From the NCBI RefSeq assembly GCF_002954265.1, contig NZ_PPSL01000005.1:310001-374000 (forward strand): a stretch of DNA of 64,000 bases. The letters run 5' to 3'. Below are positions 8,659 to 17,317 of the stretch, piece after piece. The notes beneath the pieces were generated by a model. That model did no database searches. It had not been told where the DNA came from and was given only the letters and a program-made list of their open reading frames with translations. How positions within the stretch are numbered: the first letter of the stretch is position 1; the number at the start of each line of letters is the position of its first letter. Made by a program: the position numbers and the translations under genes. The stretch comes from Flavipsychrobacter stenotrophus (GTDB lineage Bacteria; Bacteroidota; Bacteroidia; Chitinophagales; Chitinophagaceae).

Positions 8659-9347
8659 CTGCCCAATTGCTTTTTTACATTATTGAACAGATCTACGTAC
8701 TGGTTATAGCTCGTGGCACTAAGCGGGTAATTACCGTAGTGCACATACTCATACTGTCTTGATATTTGCTTGAATGACTGCTTGTAGGCTGTGTGCTGCA
8801 GTTCTTTATAGTATTCAAAATTGGTCTTGTCTTCCCTGTACTTGATCAGTTCACTTTCCTGCAGCATCTGCAACAACCACATGTAGCTATAGCGCACAGC
8901 CAGTTTCAGATCATTGCTACTTACTGCTTTTTGCAGCAACACCTCCCAATCCGATATACCCATTTGTTCATCACCTTCCGTTTCTCCAGTGGGCAACGCC
9001 TTTTTCTTCCTGCTGAAGAGTATATTTTCATTACTCAGCAGTAGCTTGTACACCACGTATACCACCACTCCCGCCAGTAAAATCCATATCAACCGCCACA
9101 CATTTTTATCGCCCAGAAACTCGGCAATACTTTTTAGTATTTTCTCAAATGCACCCGGCTTACTCTCCTTTACCACTTCTGTCTTCTCCAGATCATTCTT
9201 ATAACCAAAGTCCTTATCCCTGGTCATCTCCTCCCATTGTTCTTGCACTACGGGCGTCGCAGATTCACTTGCCATGGTCTGCAGCGATGCAAAGACAATG
9301 AACAAACATAACAGCGATATAAAAAATGAATTAAACCGTTTGGGCAT
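8655..9347 (-). CDS. DUF4129-like membrane protein of the MoxR cluster
   Basis: A 230-residue protein with a signal peptide (about 1-26), a short exported stretch, one membrane span near 84-102 (LIWILLAGVVVYVVYKLLL), and a C-terminal cytoplasmic domain with LAVRYSYMWLLQMLQE and an amphipathic helical tail. This layout matches DUF4129 C-terminal domain proteins, standard members of MoxR/DUF58 clusters. It overlaps the SpoIIM-like gene by 17 bases upstream and the DUF4350 gene by 4 bases downstream. Confidence 0.78.
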   Translation of the reverse strand: MPKRFNSFFISLLCLFIVFASLQTMASESATPVVQEQWEEMTRDKDFGYKNDLEKTEVVKESKPGAFEKILKSIAEFLGDKNVWRLIWILLAGVVVYVVYKLLLSNENILFSRKKKALPTGETEGDEQMGISDWEVLLQKAVSSNDLKLAVRYSYMWLLQMLQESELIKYREDKTNFEYYKELQHTAYKQSFKQISRQYEYVHYGNYPLSATSYNQYVDLFNNVKKQLGR

Positions 9348-10281
9348 TCCTCTTGCTCACTTTTATAGGGTAAATAACATAGTACCAGGTTATGAAGCTG
9401 GCAGACAATATCAATATAGCCAGGCTCAGCCACACAGGCATATCTGTATGCCGGGTCACAAAGCCTTCAAAAAATGCCGCGACAATAAATATGGGTATCA
9501 GCGATATCATGATCTTGACACTATCCTTCGCTGCTGCCTTTAGCGACTGCATTCTGGTATACGTTTTAGGAAACAGCATTGCATTGCCCAGCATCAGCCC
9601 GCCGGCACCTGCTATGACTATAGATGATAACTCCAGCGTACCATGTACAAATATCACCAACACCGATCTGAAACCTAAATTATGATGGAAGAACATATAC
9701 TCAAACACACCCACCATCAATCCATTTTTAAACAGCAAATAAACAGTGCCCAGCCCGGCGGTAATGCCAAAGAAGTAGGTAAGAAATGCCACTCTTATAT
9801 TGTTAAAAGCTATGTATAAAAACATCACAAACTCATTCTCTCCCGCATATACATTAAACGGATGGCCGTTAGCAATGTTTTGCTCGGTCATATCTACATA
9901 GCTGTCACCCAGCACAGCCCTTACAAAAGTCTGATCAAGGTAGGCAGAGAACACACCAATAAGGATGAACGAAAGAAAGAATAAGAAAGCATAAAGCAGT
10001 ATGCGATGATTGCGCCTCACCGCCAGCGGCAGTTCGGTGGTCCAGAAAGTAACGAACCGGTTACTCTTCTCTTTTTTATTCTTATAGATCGACAGGTATA
10101 TATTGGCAGCCATGCTGTTGATATACCTTATCGTATTGCTTTTGGGGTAAAAAGTCTTGGCATACGAGAGATCATCTACCAGGTAGGTAAAATGCCTGGC
10201 TATCTCATCCGGATCATCCGTCGGCTCCTGGTAAGATCTCCACCTGTCAAGGTTGCGTTTTATAAATTGTCCCTCTCTCAT
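9331..10281 (-). CDS. SpoIIM-like (stage II sporulation protein M family) membrane protein
   Basis: A 316-residue protein with about six membrane segments, of the SpoIIM family that in non-sporulating Bacteroidota heads the MoxR cluster. The family core lies around residues 80-310; family-like stretches include FNNIRVAFLTYFFGITAGLG and VFVHGTLELSSIVIAGAGG-type helices. I chose the ATG at 10281 (MREGQFIKRNLDRW) over a start at 10326 because a plausible promoter -7 box lies at 10300..10307, between the two. In many relatives an RDD-family gene sits next to this one; here it is 25 kb away (35412). Confidence 0.85.
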   Translation of the reverse strand: MREGQFIKRNLDRWRSYQEPTDDPDEIARHFTYLVDDLSYAKTFYPKSNTIRYINSMAANIYLSIYKNKKEKSNRFVTFWTTELPLAVRRNHRILLYAFLFFLSFILIGVFSAYLDQTFVRAVLGDSYVDMTEQNIANGHPFNVYAGENEFVMFLYIAFNNIRVAFLTYFFGITAGLGTVYLLFKNGLMVGVFEYMFFHHNLGFRSVLVIFVHGTLELSSIVIAGAGGLMLGNAMLFPKTYTRMQSLKAAAKDSVKIMISLIPIFIVAAFFEGFVTRHTDMPVWLSLAILILSASFITWYYVIYPIKVSKRNAQTV

Positions 10282-10299
10282 AGGTTTATAAAGAAAAAA

Positions 10300-10332
10300 T
10301 AAAGCTACAATATTTTGCCTTCGCAAAACAAA
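10300..10332 (-). promoter_or_regulatory. Probable Bacteroidota-type promoter of the MoxR operon
   Basis: Minus strand TTTG at 10332..10329 and TAGCTTTA (7 of 8 matches to TAnnTTTG) at 10307..10300, 21 bases apart. That is the spacing expected for the -33/-7 elements of the Bacteroidota primary sigma factor. It lies about 20 bases before the chosen SpoIIM start. Confidence 0.5.
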
Positions 10333-10400
10333 TAAATTCGTCGGACCTTACCTAAATACCCACTTCACAATAAAAGAAGCTAAACTTTCCTTGAAAGCCG

Positions 10401-11309
10401 TCAAAACAAGGTCGCCGCCCCCTCGTCATATATTCTTGGCAGCGGAATCTTAGTGCCGGCGTGTTTGTTGAGTTCTTGTATAAAATACCTGATCAGTTCC
10501 GGCGAATGGAGTTCTTCATGCTGGTGCATAAAGAAGTAGCAGGTTTCAAGGCCTTGATCCATCCATTGTTTTATACGTTGTACCCATGCATCTATACGTG
10601 TGTAATCTGTAGGGTGCAGACCATTGCCCACAAAGCGAATGAAGCACTCCGGAGTGCTGAGATGCATGTGAACGCAATCGCGTCGGCCGGAGGCATCGGT
10701 AATGATGAGTCCTTTCTTCTGCTTTACCATAAAACTGTATAGCTCCTTATCATAGCCGCCATCGTGGTCGTACCAATCTTCATGTCGTAATTCCAGAAAC
10801 ACGTCTATATCCTGTGGCAGGTCGGCAATAAAGTCTTCTATTGCATCGCGGTGGCTGAGGCCCATCTGCGGGTGTGGCATCAGAAATACAGGCCCGAGAT
10901 GGCGGCCAAAGGCTTCGACAACATTGAGGAATGCATCTACCTCGTGCCTGGCATCTTTTAGCCTGCGGAAGTGGGTAATGGATTGTGTGAATTTCGGACA
11001 GAACAGGAAGTTTTCAGGCACTGTTCTTACCCATTTTTCTACCTGCTCACGCGAATGCACATTGTAATAAAATCCATTAAATTCAATACTATTGAACTGG
11101 GTGGCATATTGCGCCAGAAAATCTTTTTCTTTGGTTCCTTTAGGGTACAGCTTACCTACCCATTCTTTAATACCCCACTTGGGACAGCCTATGTAAAATT
11201 TTGTGTTGCCTTTGCCTTTCTTAAGTATGTTCCTGTTTGTCTCCGGGTCGGGAGGCAGGGTAAAGTCTATATGATCAAGTTCGTTATCCGGCACTTTTCC
11301 AAAATCCAT
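10401..11309 (-). CDS. DUF72 (YecE-like) domain protein
   Basis: A 302-residue TIM-barrel-like protein of the DUF72/YecE family. Diagnostic stretches are FYIGCPKWGIKEWVGKLYP near 37-55, FNSIEFNGFYYNVHSREQV near 70-90, FLFCPKFTQSITHFRRL near 100-118, and FLELRHEDWY near 170. A late FFMHQHEE segment replaces the FNNH-type motif. The function of the family is unknown; links to iron-sulphur or nucleic acid metabolism have been suggested. It is a single gene, 119 bases upstream of the MoxR operon start and in the same direction. Confidence 0.9.
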   Translation of the reverse strand: MDFGKVPDNELDHIDFTLPPDPETNRNILKKGKGNTKFYIGCPKWGIKEWVGKLYPKGTKEKDFLAQYATQFNSIEFNGFYYNVHSREQVEKWVRTVPENFLFCPKFTQSITHFRRLKDARHEVDAFLNVVEAFGRHLGPVFLMPHPQMGLSHRDAIEDFIADLPQDIDVFLELRHEDWYDHDGGYDKELYSFMVKQKKGLIITDASGRRDCVHMHLSTPECFIRFVGNGLHPTDYTRIDAWVQRIKQWMDQGLETCYFFMHQHEELHSPELIRYFIQELNKHAGTKIPLPRIYDEGAATLF

Positions 11310-11334
11310 GAAGCCTCTTTTTTGTGTTGCTTAA

Positions 11335-11844
11335 TCAGTCATCTATCCCCAGATCCATGCCATAAAGTATTCTGGGCATCATGCCAGAGAATATGCGTTT
11401 GTTGTTGGCGGGGTCGAAGAACTCTACGAATACCGTTTCGCCGCCTATCCCTGTGCTTTGCACATCAACTATGATCTCTTTAAGGAATTTGTTTTTGCCC
11501 CTCTCTACTACTGCACGGCCGGCAGTAAGGAGGAACGGCCCAATCAGATCTTGCATAAACGGCTCCATGCCGTCGCGGTATTCTGTATGAGTACCAGGCA
11601 TGAGCCCATAATTGTAGTCTCCGGCTGTATCCAGCTTGCAGACACTTATATGCGTACTATCTCCGGTCTGGCGCAATAATGCCAGTGCTTTGTTGATATC
11701 CCTTATGGCGAACGATACTCTATACCCCTCAAAAAAAACATGCACCTGTGGCCTTGTCCAAAGGTTGCGTATTTTGGTAATGTGCTGCGCATAAAGCGAA
11801 GTAGACAGCACCATTGCCAGTAAAAAGAATACGTACTTTTTCAT
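11335..11844 (-). CDS. Small secreted protein, function unknown
   Basis: About 169 residues with a clear signal peptide (MKKYVFFLLAMVLSTSLYAQ). The mature part is mixed alpha/beta with no motif I recognise. The ATG at 11844 is chosen over the upstream start because the signal peptide begins there. It lies 25 bases before the DUF72 gene on the same strand and may be co-transcribed. Probably periplasmic. Confidence 0.65.
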   Translation of the reverse strand: MKKYVFFLLAMVLSTSLYAQHITKIRNLWTRPQVHVFFEGYRVSFAIRDINKALALLRQTGDSTHISVCKLDTAGDYNYGLMPGTHTEYRDGMEPFMQDLIGPFLLTAGRAVVERGKNKFLKEIIVDVQSTGIGGETVFVEFFDPANNKRIFSGMMPRILYGMDLGIDD

Positions 11845-11907
11845 TGTGTTATTTCTACCCTGTAAAGTACAGAAAACCCTTAATTTTAGCGTCACAAAAT
11901 AATCTTA

Positions 11908-12927
11908 ATGAAAAGCTTTGCCAGTGATAATTATGCCGGTGTGCTCCCTGAAATGATGGAAGCCCTACACAATACCAATACAGGCCATGCACGCTCTTAC
12001 GGGGCAGATGATATAACTAAGCGCACCACAGAACTAATGCGCAAGGTTTTTGCAGCCGACTTATCGGTATACTTTGTGTTCAATGGCACCGGGGCTAATG
12101 TGCTCAGCATCAGCAGTGCTACCCAATCTTATAACTCGATACTTTGCTCCGACACTTCCCATATCTATTGCGATGAATCATCAGCACCGGAGACTTTTAC
12201 AGGGTGCAGATACTTCGCTATTCCGGCTAATGAACATGGTAAGCTAACACCTGACGCTATAAAGGAAAGACTGATTCGCAAGGGAGATGTACACTACGCG
12301 CAAACAGCAATGATCTCTATTACGCAGACTACAGAATATGGTACGCTGTACACACCCGAAGAAATAAAAGCGATCAGTGATCTGGCACATGAACATGGCC
12401 TGTACCTGCATATGGACGGTTCAAGGTTTTTTAATGCGGCAGCTGCGCTTGGTTGCGAGCTGAAGGATATAAGCAGCGCAGCGGGTGTGGATATATTATC
12501 TCTGGGTGGTACAAAGGCAGGCATGATGTATGGTGAGGCCGTTATTGTCTTCAATAAGGAACTGGAGAAGCACATAGCATTCAAGCATAAACAAGTGATG
12601 CAATTAGCGTCTAAAACACGCTTTATAGCGGCACAATTTGAGGCTATGCTCACTAATGAACTGTGGCGTAAAACAGCAGCACATGCCAATGGTATGGCGC
12701 AGTTGCTACATAGCGCATTATCAACATTCGCTGATGTGAAATTTACCCGCCCCGTACAGGCCAATGCATTGTTTGCAGAGATACCGCGCCACTGGTATGA
12801 ACCACTACAGCAGCACTTCCCATTTTATGTATGGAAGGACAGTACACATGAGGTGCGAATGATGTGCTCATGGGATACGGAGGAAGAGGATATAGCGAGA
12901 TTTAAGGAGGCGATAAGTAAGTTATAG
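11908..12927 (+). CDS. ltaE: Low-specificity threonine aldolase (PLP enzyme)
   Basis: A 339-residue fold-type I PLP enzyme of the beta-eliminating lyase/threonine aldolase family, cleaving threonine or allo-threonine to glycine and acetaldehyde. It shows MKSFASDNYAGVLPEMMEAL at the start and the active-site HMDGSR (D170, R173). The PLP lysine is K203 in LSLGGTKAGMM. The residues after the lysine are GMM rather than the GAP seen in many family members, so substrate preference could differ. Length is typical. It is transcribed alone, divergent from the secreted protein gene, and has its own terminator. Confidence 0.88.
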   Translation: MKSFASDNYAGVLPEMMEALHNTNTGHARSYGADDITKRTTELMRKVFAADLSVYFVFNGTGANVLSISSATQSYNSILCSDTSHIYCDESSAPETFTGCRYFAIPANEHGKLTPDAIKERLIRKGDVHYAQTAMISITQTTEYGTLYTPEEIKAISDLAHEHGLYLHMDGSRFFNAAAALGCELKDISSAAGVDILSLGGTKAGMMYGEAVIVFNKELEKHIAFKHKQVMQLASKTRFIAAQFEAMLTNELWRKTAAHANGMAQLLHSALSTFADVKFTRPVQANALFAEIPRHWYEPLQQHFPFYVWKDSTHEVRMMCSWDTEEEDIARFKEAISKL

Positions 12928-12968
12928 TTGCCTGAACCTTGATGGCAATGATTGAATGATGGACTATG

Positions 12969-12999
12969 ATGCCCGTTGGATATTTCTGACGGGCATTTT
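12969..12999 (+). terminator. Intrinsic terminator after ltaE
   Basis: ATGCCCGT (12969..12976) pairs with ACGGGCAT (12989..12996) and is followed by a T-rich run. Confidence 0.85.
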
Positions 13000-13040
13000 T
13001 TATTTTTCATAATAAAGACTCAAGCAGAACCAACCTGATG

Positions 13041-13064
13041 GTTGTTGGTCATAAGACCAACAAC
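13041..13064. repeat. Perfect 10-bp stem hairpin GTTGTTGGTC/GACCAACAAC
   Basis: GTTGTTGGTC, loop ATAA, GACCAACAAC. It lies between the ltaE terminator and the terminator of the convergent gene, with no T run, so it is not a standard terminator. Function unknown. Confidence 0.6.
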
Positions 13065-13120
13065 GCCAGAAGGGAAAAGTATGCGACACCAACAAGAATA
13101 AGCTTGGTGGCATTGCCTAA

Positions 13121-13155
13121 AATAGAAAAGCCCCGAATATCGGGGCTTTTCTATT
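13121..13155 (-). terminator. Intrinsic terminator after the T9SS cargo gene
   Basis: A 16-bp perfect stem, AATAGAAAAGCCCCGA against TCGGGGCTTTTCTATT, with a three-base loop. T runs are embedded on both strands. It sits 21 bases past the stop of the gene at 13176. Confidence 0.85.
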
Positions 13156-13175
13156 GAATGATATATAACTATTGA

Positions 13176-14477
13176 TTAGTGAGCTACTACTATCTGCTTA
13201 ACGATCTGGCCGTTAGTACCGCTGATCTTTACAACATAGTTACCTGTAGCGAAATTCTGCGTAGGTATGCTAGCTGTGTAAGAAGCTGTAGAAGGAACTG
13301 ACCACTGGCGAACCACACTACCGTTCATATCAAAGATAGAAACAGTGAATGCCTGAGCATCGTTCCAGTTAACCTTGAAGTTAACAACATTCTGAGCCGG
13401 GTTAGGGAAGATATTCACTTCACCGTTAGCAGTTACATTGTTTACAGCAGAAGTACCACCTGTGTAAGTTTCGTAGTAGTAGTTAGCAGCACGATCGCCG
13501 TTAGCATGCTCCCAGAAACCTGCAACGTTCCAAGACTCAGCAACTGTATTAGTCAGCTGGTTGAAAGAGTTGTAAGAGTAAGTATGCTCCTGGTTGTTCT
13601 TCCAGAAACCACCACCTGTAGTATCCCAAACCTGATCGATCTCCATCTGAGGCATCATGCTTACGAAACTGCTGTAGTTGTTAAGGGTAACATTTTCCCA
13701 TGCAGCTGTAGTAGTGTTATAAGTCTGGTACAAAGATGTTGTACGGTCGTTACTTGCATCGTAAGTGTAGTTATACATGTAAGAAGGCACCCATGTAGCA
13801 CCGTTCCAAACACTATAAGTAGTGCTGGCAAGCATGTTACCGGTAGTGTATGTATAGTCAAACTTATAAGCGTAAGAATAGGTCATTGTTACATTGCTGT
13901 AAGTCTGTCCGATCTCCTGAATGAGATTACCACCTACACTGTAGAAGTAAGTCTTCTGAGAAGAAGCGTCGAAAGACAATGTAGTGCTGTTCCATGTCTG
14001 GTGCTGATCAGAATACAAGCGGTTACCCAATGTATAGCTGTAAACATTCCTGGAAATATTTACCCAGTTAGTACCGCCCCATACCTGAGCTACAGAAGTA
14101 TCAACATTGTTGCTACCATCGTAAAAATGCAAAGTTTTAGTTGCGTTCTCCCATGCAGTACCATTCCAGAAAGTACGTGTCTGGCTGATAATGTTGTTAT
14201 TAGCATCAAACTGCTGATAAACAGTAGAATCACTTGTATAAGTAGTATCTCCCAACAATACTTTCCAAGAAGTAGCAGTATTGTATTTCAACGTGTGCAT
14301 CAAATCACCACCTCTAGGGTTAGTGTATGCATAAGACGTACTGTCGTTAAGCAAGAAAATAGCACCATTGTTATACCAACCCGCCTTGGCAGCCAGCCTG
14401 GATGATGTCTGTGCCTGTACATTCTGTACAAGAAGAACAGGTATTGCAAGTGTGAAGAGTAGCTTCAATCTTTTCAT
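13176..14477 (-). CDS. Secreted protein with T9SS type A sorting domain and Trp/Tyr-rich repeats
   Basis: About 433 residues. Signal peptide MKRLKLLFTLAIPVLLVQNV is followed by a repetitive body. Units of about 45-50 residues contain WNGTAWENA, WGGTNWVNI, WNGATWVPS and similar Trp pairs, alternating with Tyr-rich strands of YD-repeat flavour. The last 75 residues form a type A T9SS C-terminal sorting domain (VNIFPNPAQNVVNF; NGQIVKQIVVAH), so the protein is exported by T9SS and probably attached to the surface or released. The start at 14477 is chosen because the signal peptide begins there. Role unknown; adhesion is a guess. Confidence 0.85.
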   Translation of the reverse strand: MKRLKLLFTLAIPVLLVQNVQAQTSSRLAAKAGWYNNGAIFLLNDSTSYAYTNPRGGDLMHTLKYNTATSWKVLLGDTTYTSDSTVYQQFDANNNIISQTRTFWNGTAWENATKTLHFYDGSNNVDTSVAQVWGGTNWVNISRNVYSYTLGNRLYSDQHQTWNSTTLSFDASSQKTYFYSVGGNLIQEIGQTYSNVTMTYSYAYKFDYTYTTGNMLASTTYSVWNGATWVPSYMYNYTYDASNDRTTSLYQTYNTTTAAWENVTLNNYSSFVSMMPQMEIDQVWDTTGGGFWKNNQEHTYSYNSFNQLTNTVAESWNVAGFWEHANGDRAANYYYETYTGGTSAVNNVTANGEVNIFPNPAQNVVNFKVNWNDAQAFTVSIFDMNGSVVRQWSVPSTASYTASIPTQNFATGNYVVKISGTNGQIVKQIVVAH

Positions 14478-14877
14478 AAATGGCAATTTAAATATTGTAA
14501 TAGTTGTGTACAAAAGAAAAACTGTACAATGATAGTAATAATTTTCTGTAAAGTGCAACTTTTTTGAAAAATTTGTTCAATCTGTTATTCTTTGTTGGGA
14601 AATAAGGGGTTAGGGGCCTATTTGGTATTCACATGGGTTAATATTATTGTTTATAAAGAGGTATTTGTTGATGAGGTTTGTGCTCATTAAAATGATCCGA
14701 TTTTTAGAATTCGTAGAATAAACAGATCGTAAAAAAGAGTCGCCCGACGGCTGGTGGTCGGGAGACACAACAGCGGCAGATGGGCACTATTCAGCAGAAA
14801 GGTTACTCGGTGCGGCGCCAAAGAAAAAAGCCTTCCGTATATCGGAAGGCTTTGGAAAATATAGAATTGTTACAAAA
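14478..14877. other. Intergenic stretch without a gene
   Basis: 400 bases with no supportable coding frame. It should hold the promoter of the T9SS cargo gene (A/T-rich bases 14480..14640) and, at the other end, the terminator of the RelA/SpoT-like gene. An imperfect CCCGAC/GTCGGG hairpin lies near 14743..14764. Confidence 0.5.
14829..14853 (-). terminator. Intrinsic terminator after the RelA/SpoT-like gene
   Basis: AGCCTTCCG pairs with CGGAAGGCT across a short loop. On the minus strand the stem is followed by TTTTTTCTT. Confidence 0.8.
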
Positions 14878-16632
14878 CTATTTAAGGGTAAGGTGAGACG
14901 CGATCGGCTTCTCGTTCTTGCTGATAGAATTGTAAGTAGGAATAATGAACCTGGCACTGTAGTCGTTATCAGAGATAAACTTCAGCACATACTCTACCGC
15001 AAAGGCCGGATCGTTCTTCTTACCTACCAACAGATACTCAAGATAGAAAAGGCAAATACCAGAATCAAATGAGCCGCCATTGTCTTTACCTATCCACTTT
15101 TCAGCAAACAAGATGATATCGTTCTTATTGTCTACAACCCTTTCGTGGAGTTGTTTCAGAGAATACACTTTCAGGTATTTCAATCTTTCTACATCACCTT
15201 CTACATCTACTTCATTATTCAAAGTAGCACCTGCACGACGGGCTATCTCACTATCTACTTCTTTTATCAACTTACTCGCGGCAACATATTGCTTCAACGT
15301 AGCATCTGTCATCTGTGAGTTTTCATCCATTACAGCCGCCTTGATCGGTTCTGGTTCACGCTCATAAAATGGCACCTCTTCGCTGTTTATATTAGCCTGT
15401 GTGCCGTTTCCTACACCATTAATGTACGTGTTATTAGTAGCAACGTTCACTGTATTGGCTGCAACGTTTACTGTTTCGGCAGACAAAGCAGGTATTTCAT
15501 CTTCTACTTGATGCACCTGCTCTATTACAGGCACATGGCTGACATGGTTAACTACTTCCTCAATTTTATTTTCCACAATCTGCGGCAAAACAGGCTGAGC
15601 TATTTCGTGCGGCTGTGTTGCCGTATTAATTACAGGCAATATCTCTTCTATTGCCGGTGCAACATACTGCTGAATAGGTTGTGTAGGTATTACTACCGGT
15701 GCTACATATTTTTCTACAACGGGCATTACCTGAGCAACAACGGGTGCAACAGGCACAGGCGGTGGCGCAGGTATTGGTTGTGGTGCAGGCGTAGGCAAAG
15801 TAAGATCAAAAGGCCCCTGCATGCCATTTACCGGTGCGGCTTGCTGCTGTGGTATGTATTCATTTACAGGTGCTGCTGCAACCGGCTGCGGTGCGGGCTG
15901 TGCAACCGGCTGTGGCTGCGCTACTACCTGAGGCGCGTATTGCGCTGCCGGCAATGGAATTTCATTGACTACAGGCTGCGGAACAGGTGCAGATTGGCGG
16001 ACAGGAGCGGGTTGAGGTGCAATTGCCGCTACCTCTTCGTTCTGCTCATATGCTGCCTGTTCTACCCAATTGTATTTAGCATTCAGCTGACTGCGTATCT
16101 TCAGAAATTCCAGATCGGCCATTTCAAGCAGGGCACCAACCCTGTAGAAATCACGCTTCATTTCCTCCGGGAAAGTAGCATTATCATATCCAAGCTCCTT
16201 TTCTATACCAGCCCATGCATCCTGCAGCATAGAGCATACGTGGATCTCAAACTTTTTCGTTCCAGACCTGCGGTACTCTATCAGCTCCTGACGGGCAGGC
16301 TTTAAACCTGCTGTCAGCTGTATATGTTTGTATGAAAAGCTATCGAGCTTTATTTTCTTTTTGTCTTTTGAGCGCTCATTCATCACATCAAATTCCGACC
16401 CTACGATCTCAGATATTTTACTAACTGAGTCTTCGAAGTAAGTAATGACCCTGATGACAGGAATATATATATTCTCGCCTGAGCTACTATGCTGGTGATC
16501 CATCCGCGACTCTATCCGGTAATATGGTACATTGTTCTGGATAATGATCTCCTTAACCAACTCTTCCATTTTCATCATGAACGCACTATTGCTTTCGATT
16601 GATGATTGATATTTCTTTGACGGCATACTCAT
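14878..16632 (-). CDS. Degenerate RelA/SpoT synthetase-like domain with Pro/Gln/Val-rich linker
   Basis: A 584-residue cytoplasmic protein. Residues 25-185 align by eye with RelA/SpoT (p)ppGpp synthetase domains of the soluble type: IRVITYFEDSVSKISEIVGS (60-79), an EYRRSGTKKFEI stretch (119-130), then LQDAWAGIEKELGY (136-149). A helical tail follows (RVGALLEMADLEF). Key catalytic positions are altered. The GYxSxH motif reads SYKHIQ (100-105); the ExQxR motif reads EIHVC (129-133), keeping only the Glu. The usual DLxGIR acidic residue is absent (IPVIRV). Residues 205-395 are low-complexity Pro/Gln/Ala/Val, and 415-584 form a helical domain I do not recognise. Start at ATG 16632; a TTG at 16647 is possible. 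I infer a non-catalytic, perhaps nucleotide-binding or scaffolding, paralogue. Confidence 0.8.
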   Translation of the reverse strand: MSMPSKKYQSSIESNSAFMMKMEELVKEIIIQNNVPYYRIESRMDHQHSSSGENIYIPVIRVITYFEDSVSKISEIVGSEFDVMNERSKDKKKIKLDSFSYKHIQLTAGLKPARQELIEYRRSGTKKFEIHVCSMLQDAWAGIEKELGYDNATFPEEMKRDFYRVGALLEMADLEFLKIRSQLNAKYNWVEQAAYEQNEEVAAIAPQPAPVRQSAPVPQPVVNEIPLPAAQYAPQVVAQPQPVAQPAPQPVAAAPVNEYIPQQQAAPVNGMQGPFDLTLPTPAPQPIPAPPPVPVAPVVAQVMPVVEKYVAPVVIPTQPIQQYVAPAIEEILPVINTATQPHEIAQPVLPQIVENKIEEVVNHVSHVPVIEQVHQVEDEIPALSAETVNVAANTVNVATNNTYINGVGNGTQANINSEEVPFYEREPEPIKAAVMDENSQMTDATLKQYVAASKLIKEVDSEIARRAGATLNNEVDVEGDVERLKYLKVYSLKQLHERVVDNKNDIILFAEKWIGKDNGGSFDSGICLFYLEYLLVGKKNDPAFAVEYVLKFISDNDYSARFIIPTYNSISKNEKPIASHLTLK

Positions 16633-17317
16633 TATATTAAAGTACAATAATAAGTAGATTTTCGAGTAATAGGTAAAAAAAGGGGGCAGTTTAACAACCG
16701 ATTAAGGAAATAGATTCTTAGTACGTCTGGAAACAACAGAAAGTTATCCACATTTAATTCACAGGAAGATGGCGAAAATTAGGTTCACATAAGTAATGGC
16801 TCTTCATAATTTTACGAATGAACATTATAATTAATTTTAGATAAATTGCATAATGTGGTCGTCTGAACTGCCTGCGGGTGATAATGGCTATCTGATCTCT
16901 CACCTGCCGGCCACAGTAACCACAAGAAAATGCCCACGACTTTTACGATAAATAACGAGGTATTATTTATACACCAATACGAAAACGCCCTGTGCGAATG
17001 CCGCCCTTCGACATGTTTAGACGATATTCGGGGGTGTGCTTGCGGAGCACCAAATAATGGATGTGTGGCTACAAGGGTCCCTGAATAGCATCTCGAAGTT
17101 GTCGTTATGACGATGCACCTTGATAGTTCTGCATAGCGTTCCTTTACACTGGGGTAAGAGGCGGCCGCTCTGTATGCTATATGCCTGTTATGAACGTGTG
17201 CTAACTGCGGCGCGCAAAAGAGCATTACAGCACCCATATATTACATAGCGCTAATAAGATAAGGCTATGGAACAATTTTAGTACTTTTACGCCTTTATTA
17301 ACCTTAACTGTTCCGGC
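16633..17317. other. Long intergenic region, nothing recognised
   Basis: 685 bases between divergent genes. A 141-codon minus-strand frame at 16812..17237 exists but has no start context and is rich in rare residues (Cys, His, Trp). Local hairpins include GGTG..GCT/AGC..ACC near 17033..17051. The first 170 bases are A/T-rich and should hold the promoter of the RelA/SpoT-like gene; the last 60 hold a weak TACTTTTA box at 17282..17289 for the exporter. Confidence 0.4.

Noticed and set aside
13506-14405. 299-codon frame opposite the T9SS cargo gene
   Set aside because: Shadow of the strongly biased coding frame on the minus strand, which has a signal peptide and sorting domain.
15508-16305. 265-codon frame opposite the RelA/SpoT-like gene
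   Set aside because: Cys/Arg/Tyr-rich translation of the complement of the Pro/Gln linker; the opposite strand carries the recognised domain.
16812-17237. 141-codon minus-strand frame
   Set aside because: Composition rich in Cys, His and Trp, no family resemblance and no plausible start signal; treated as non-coding.
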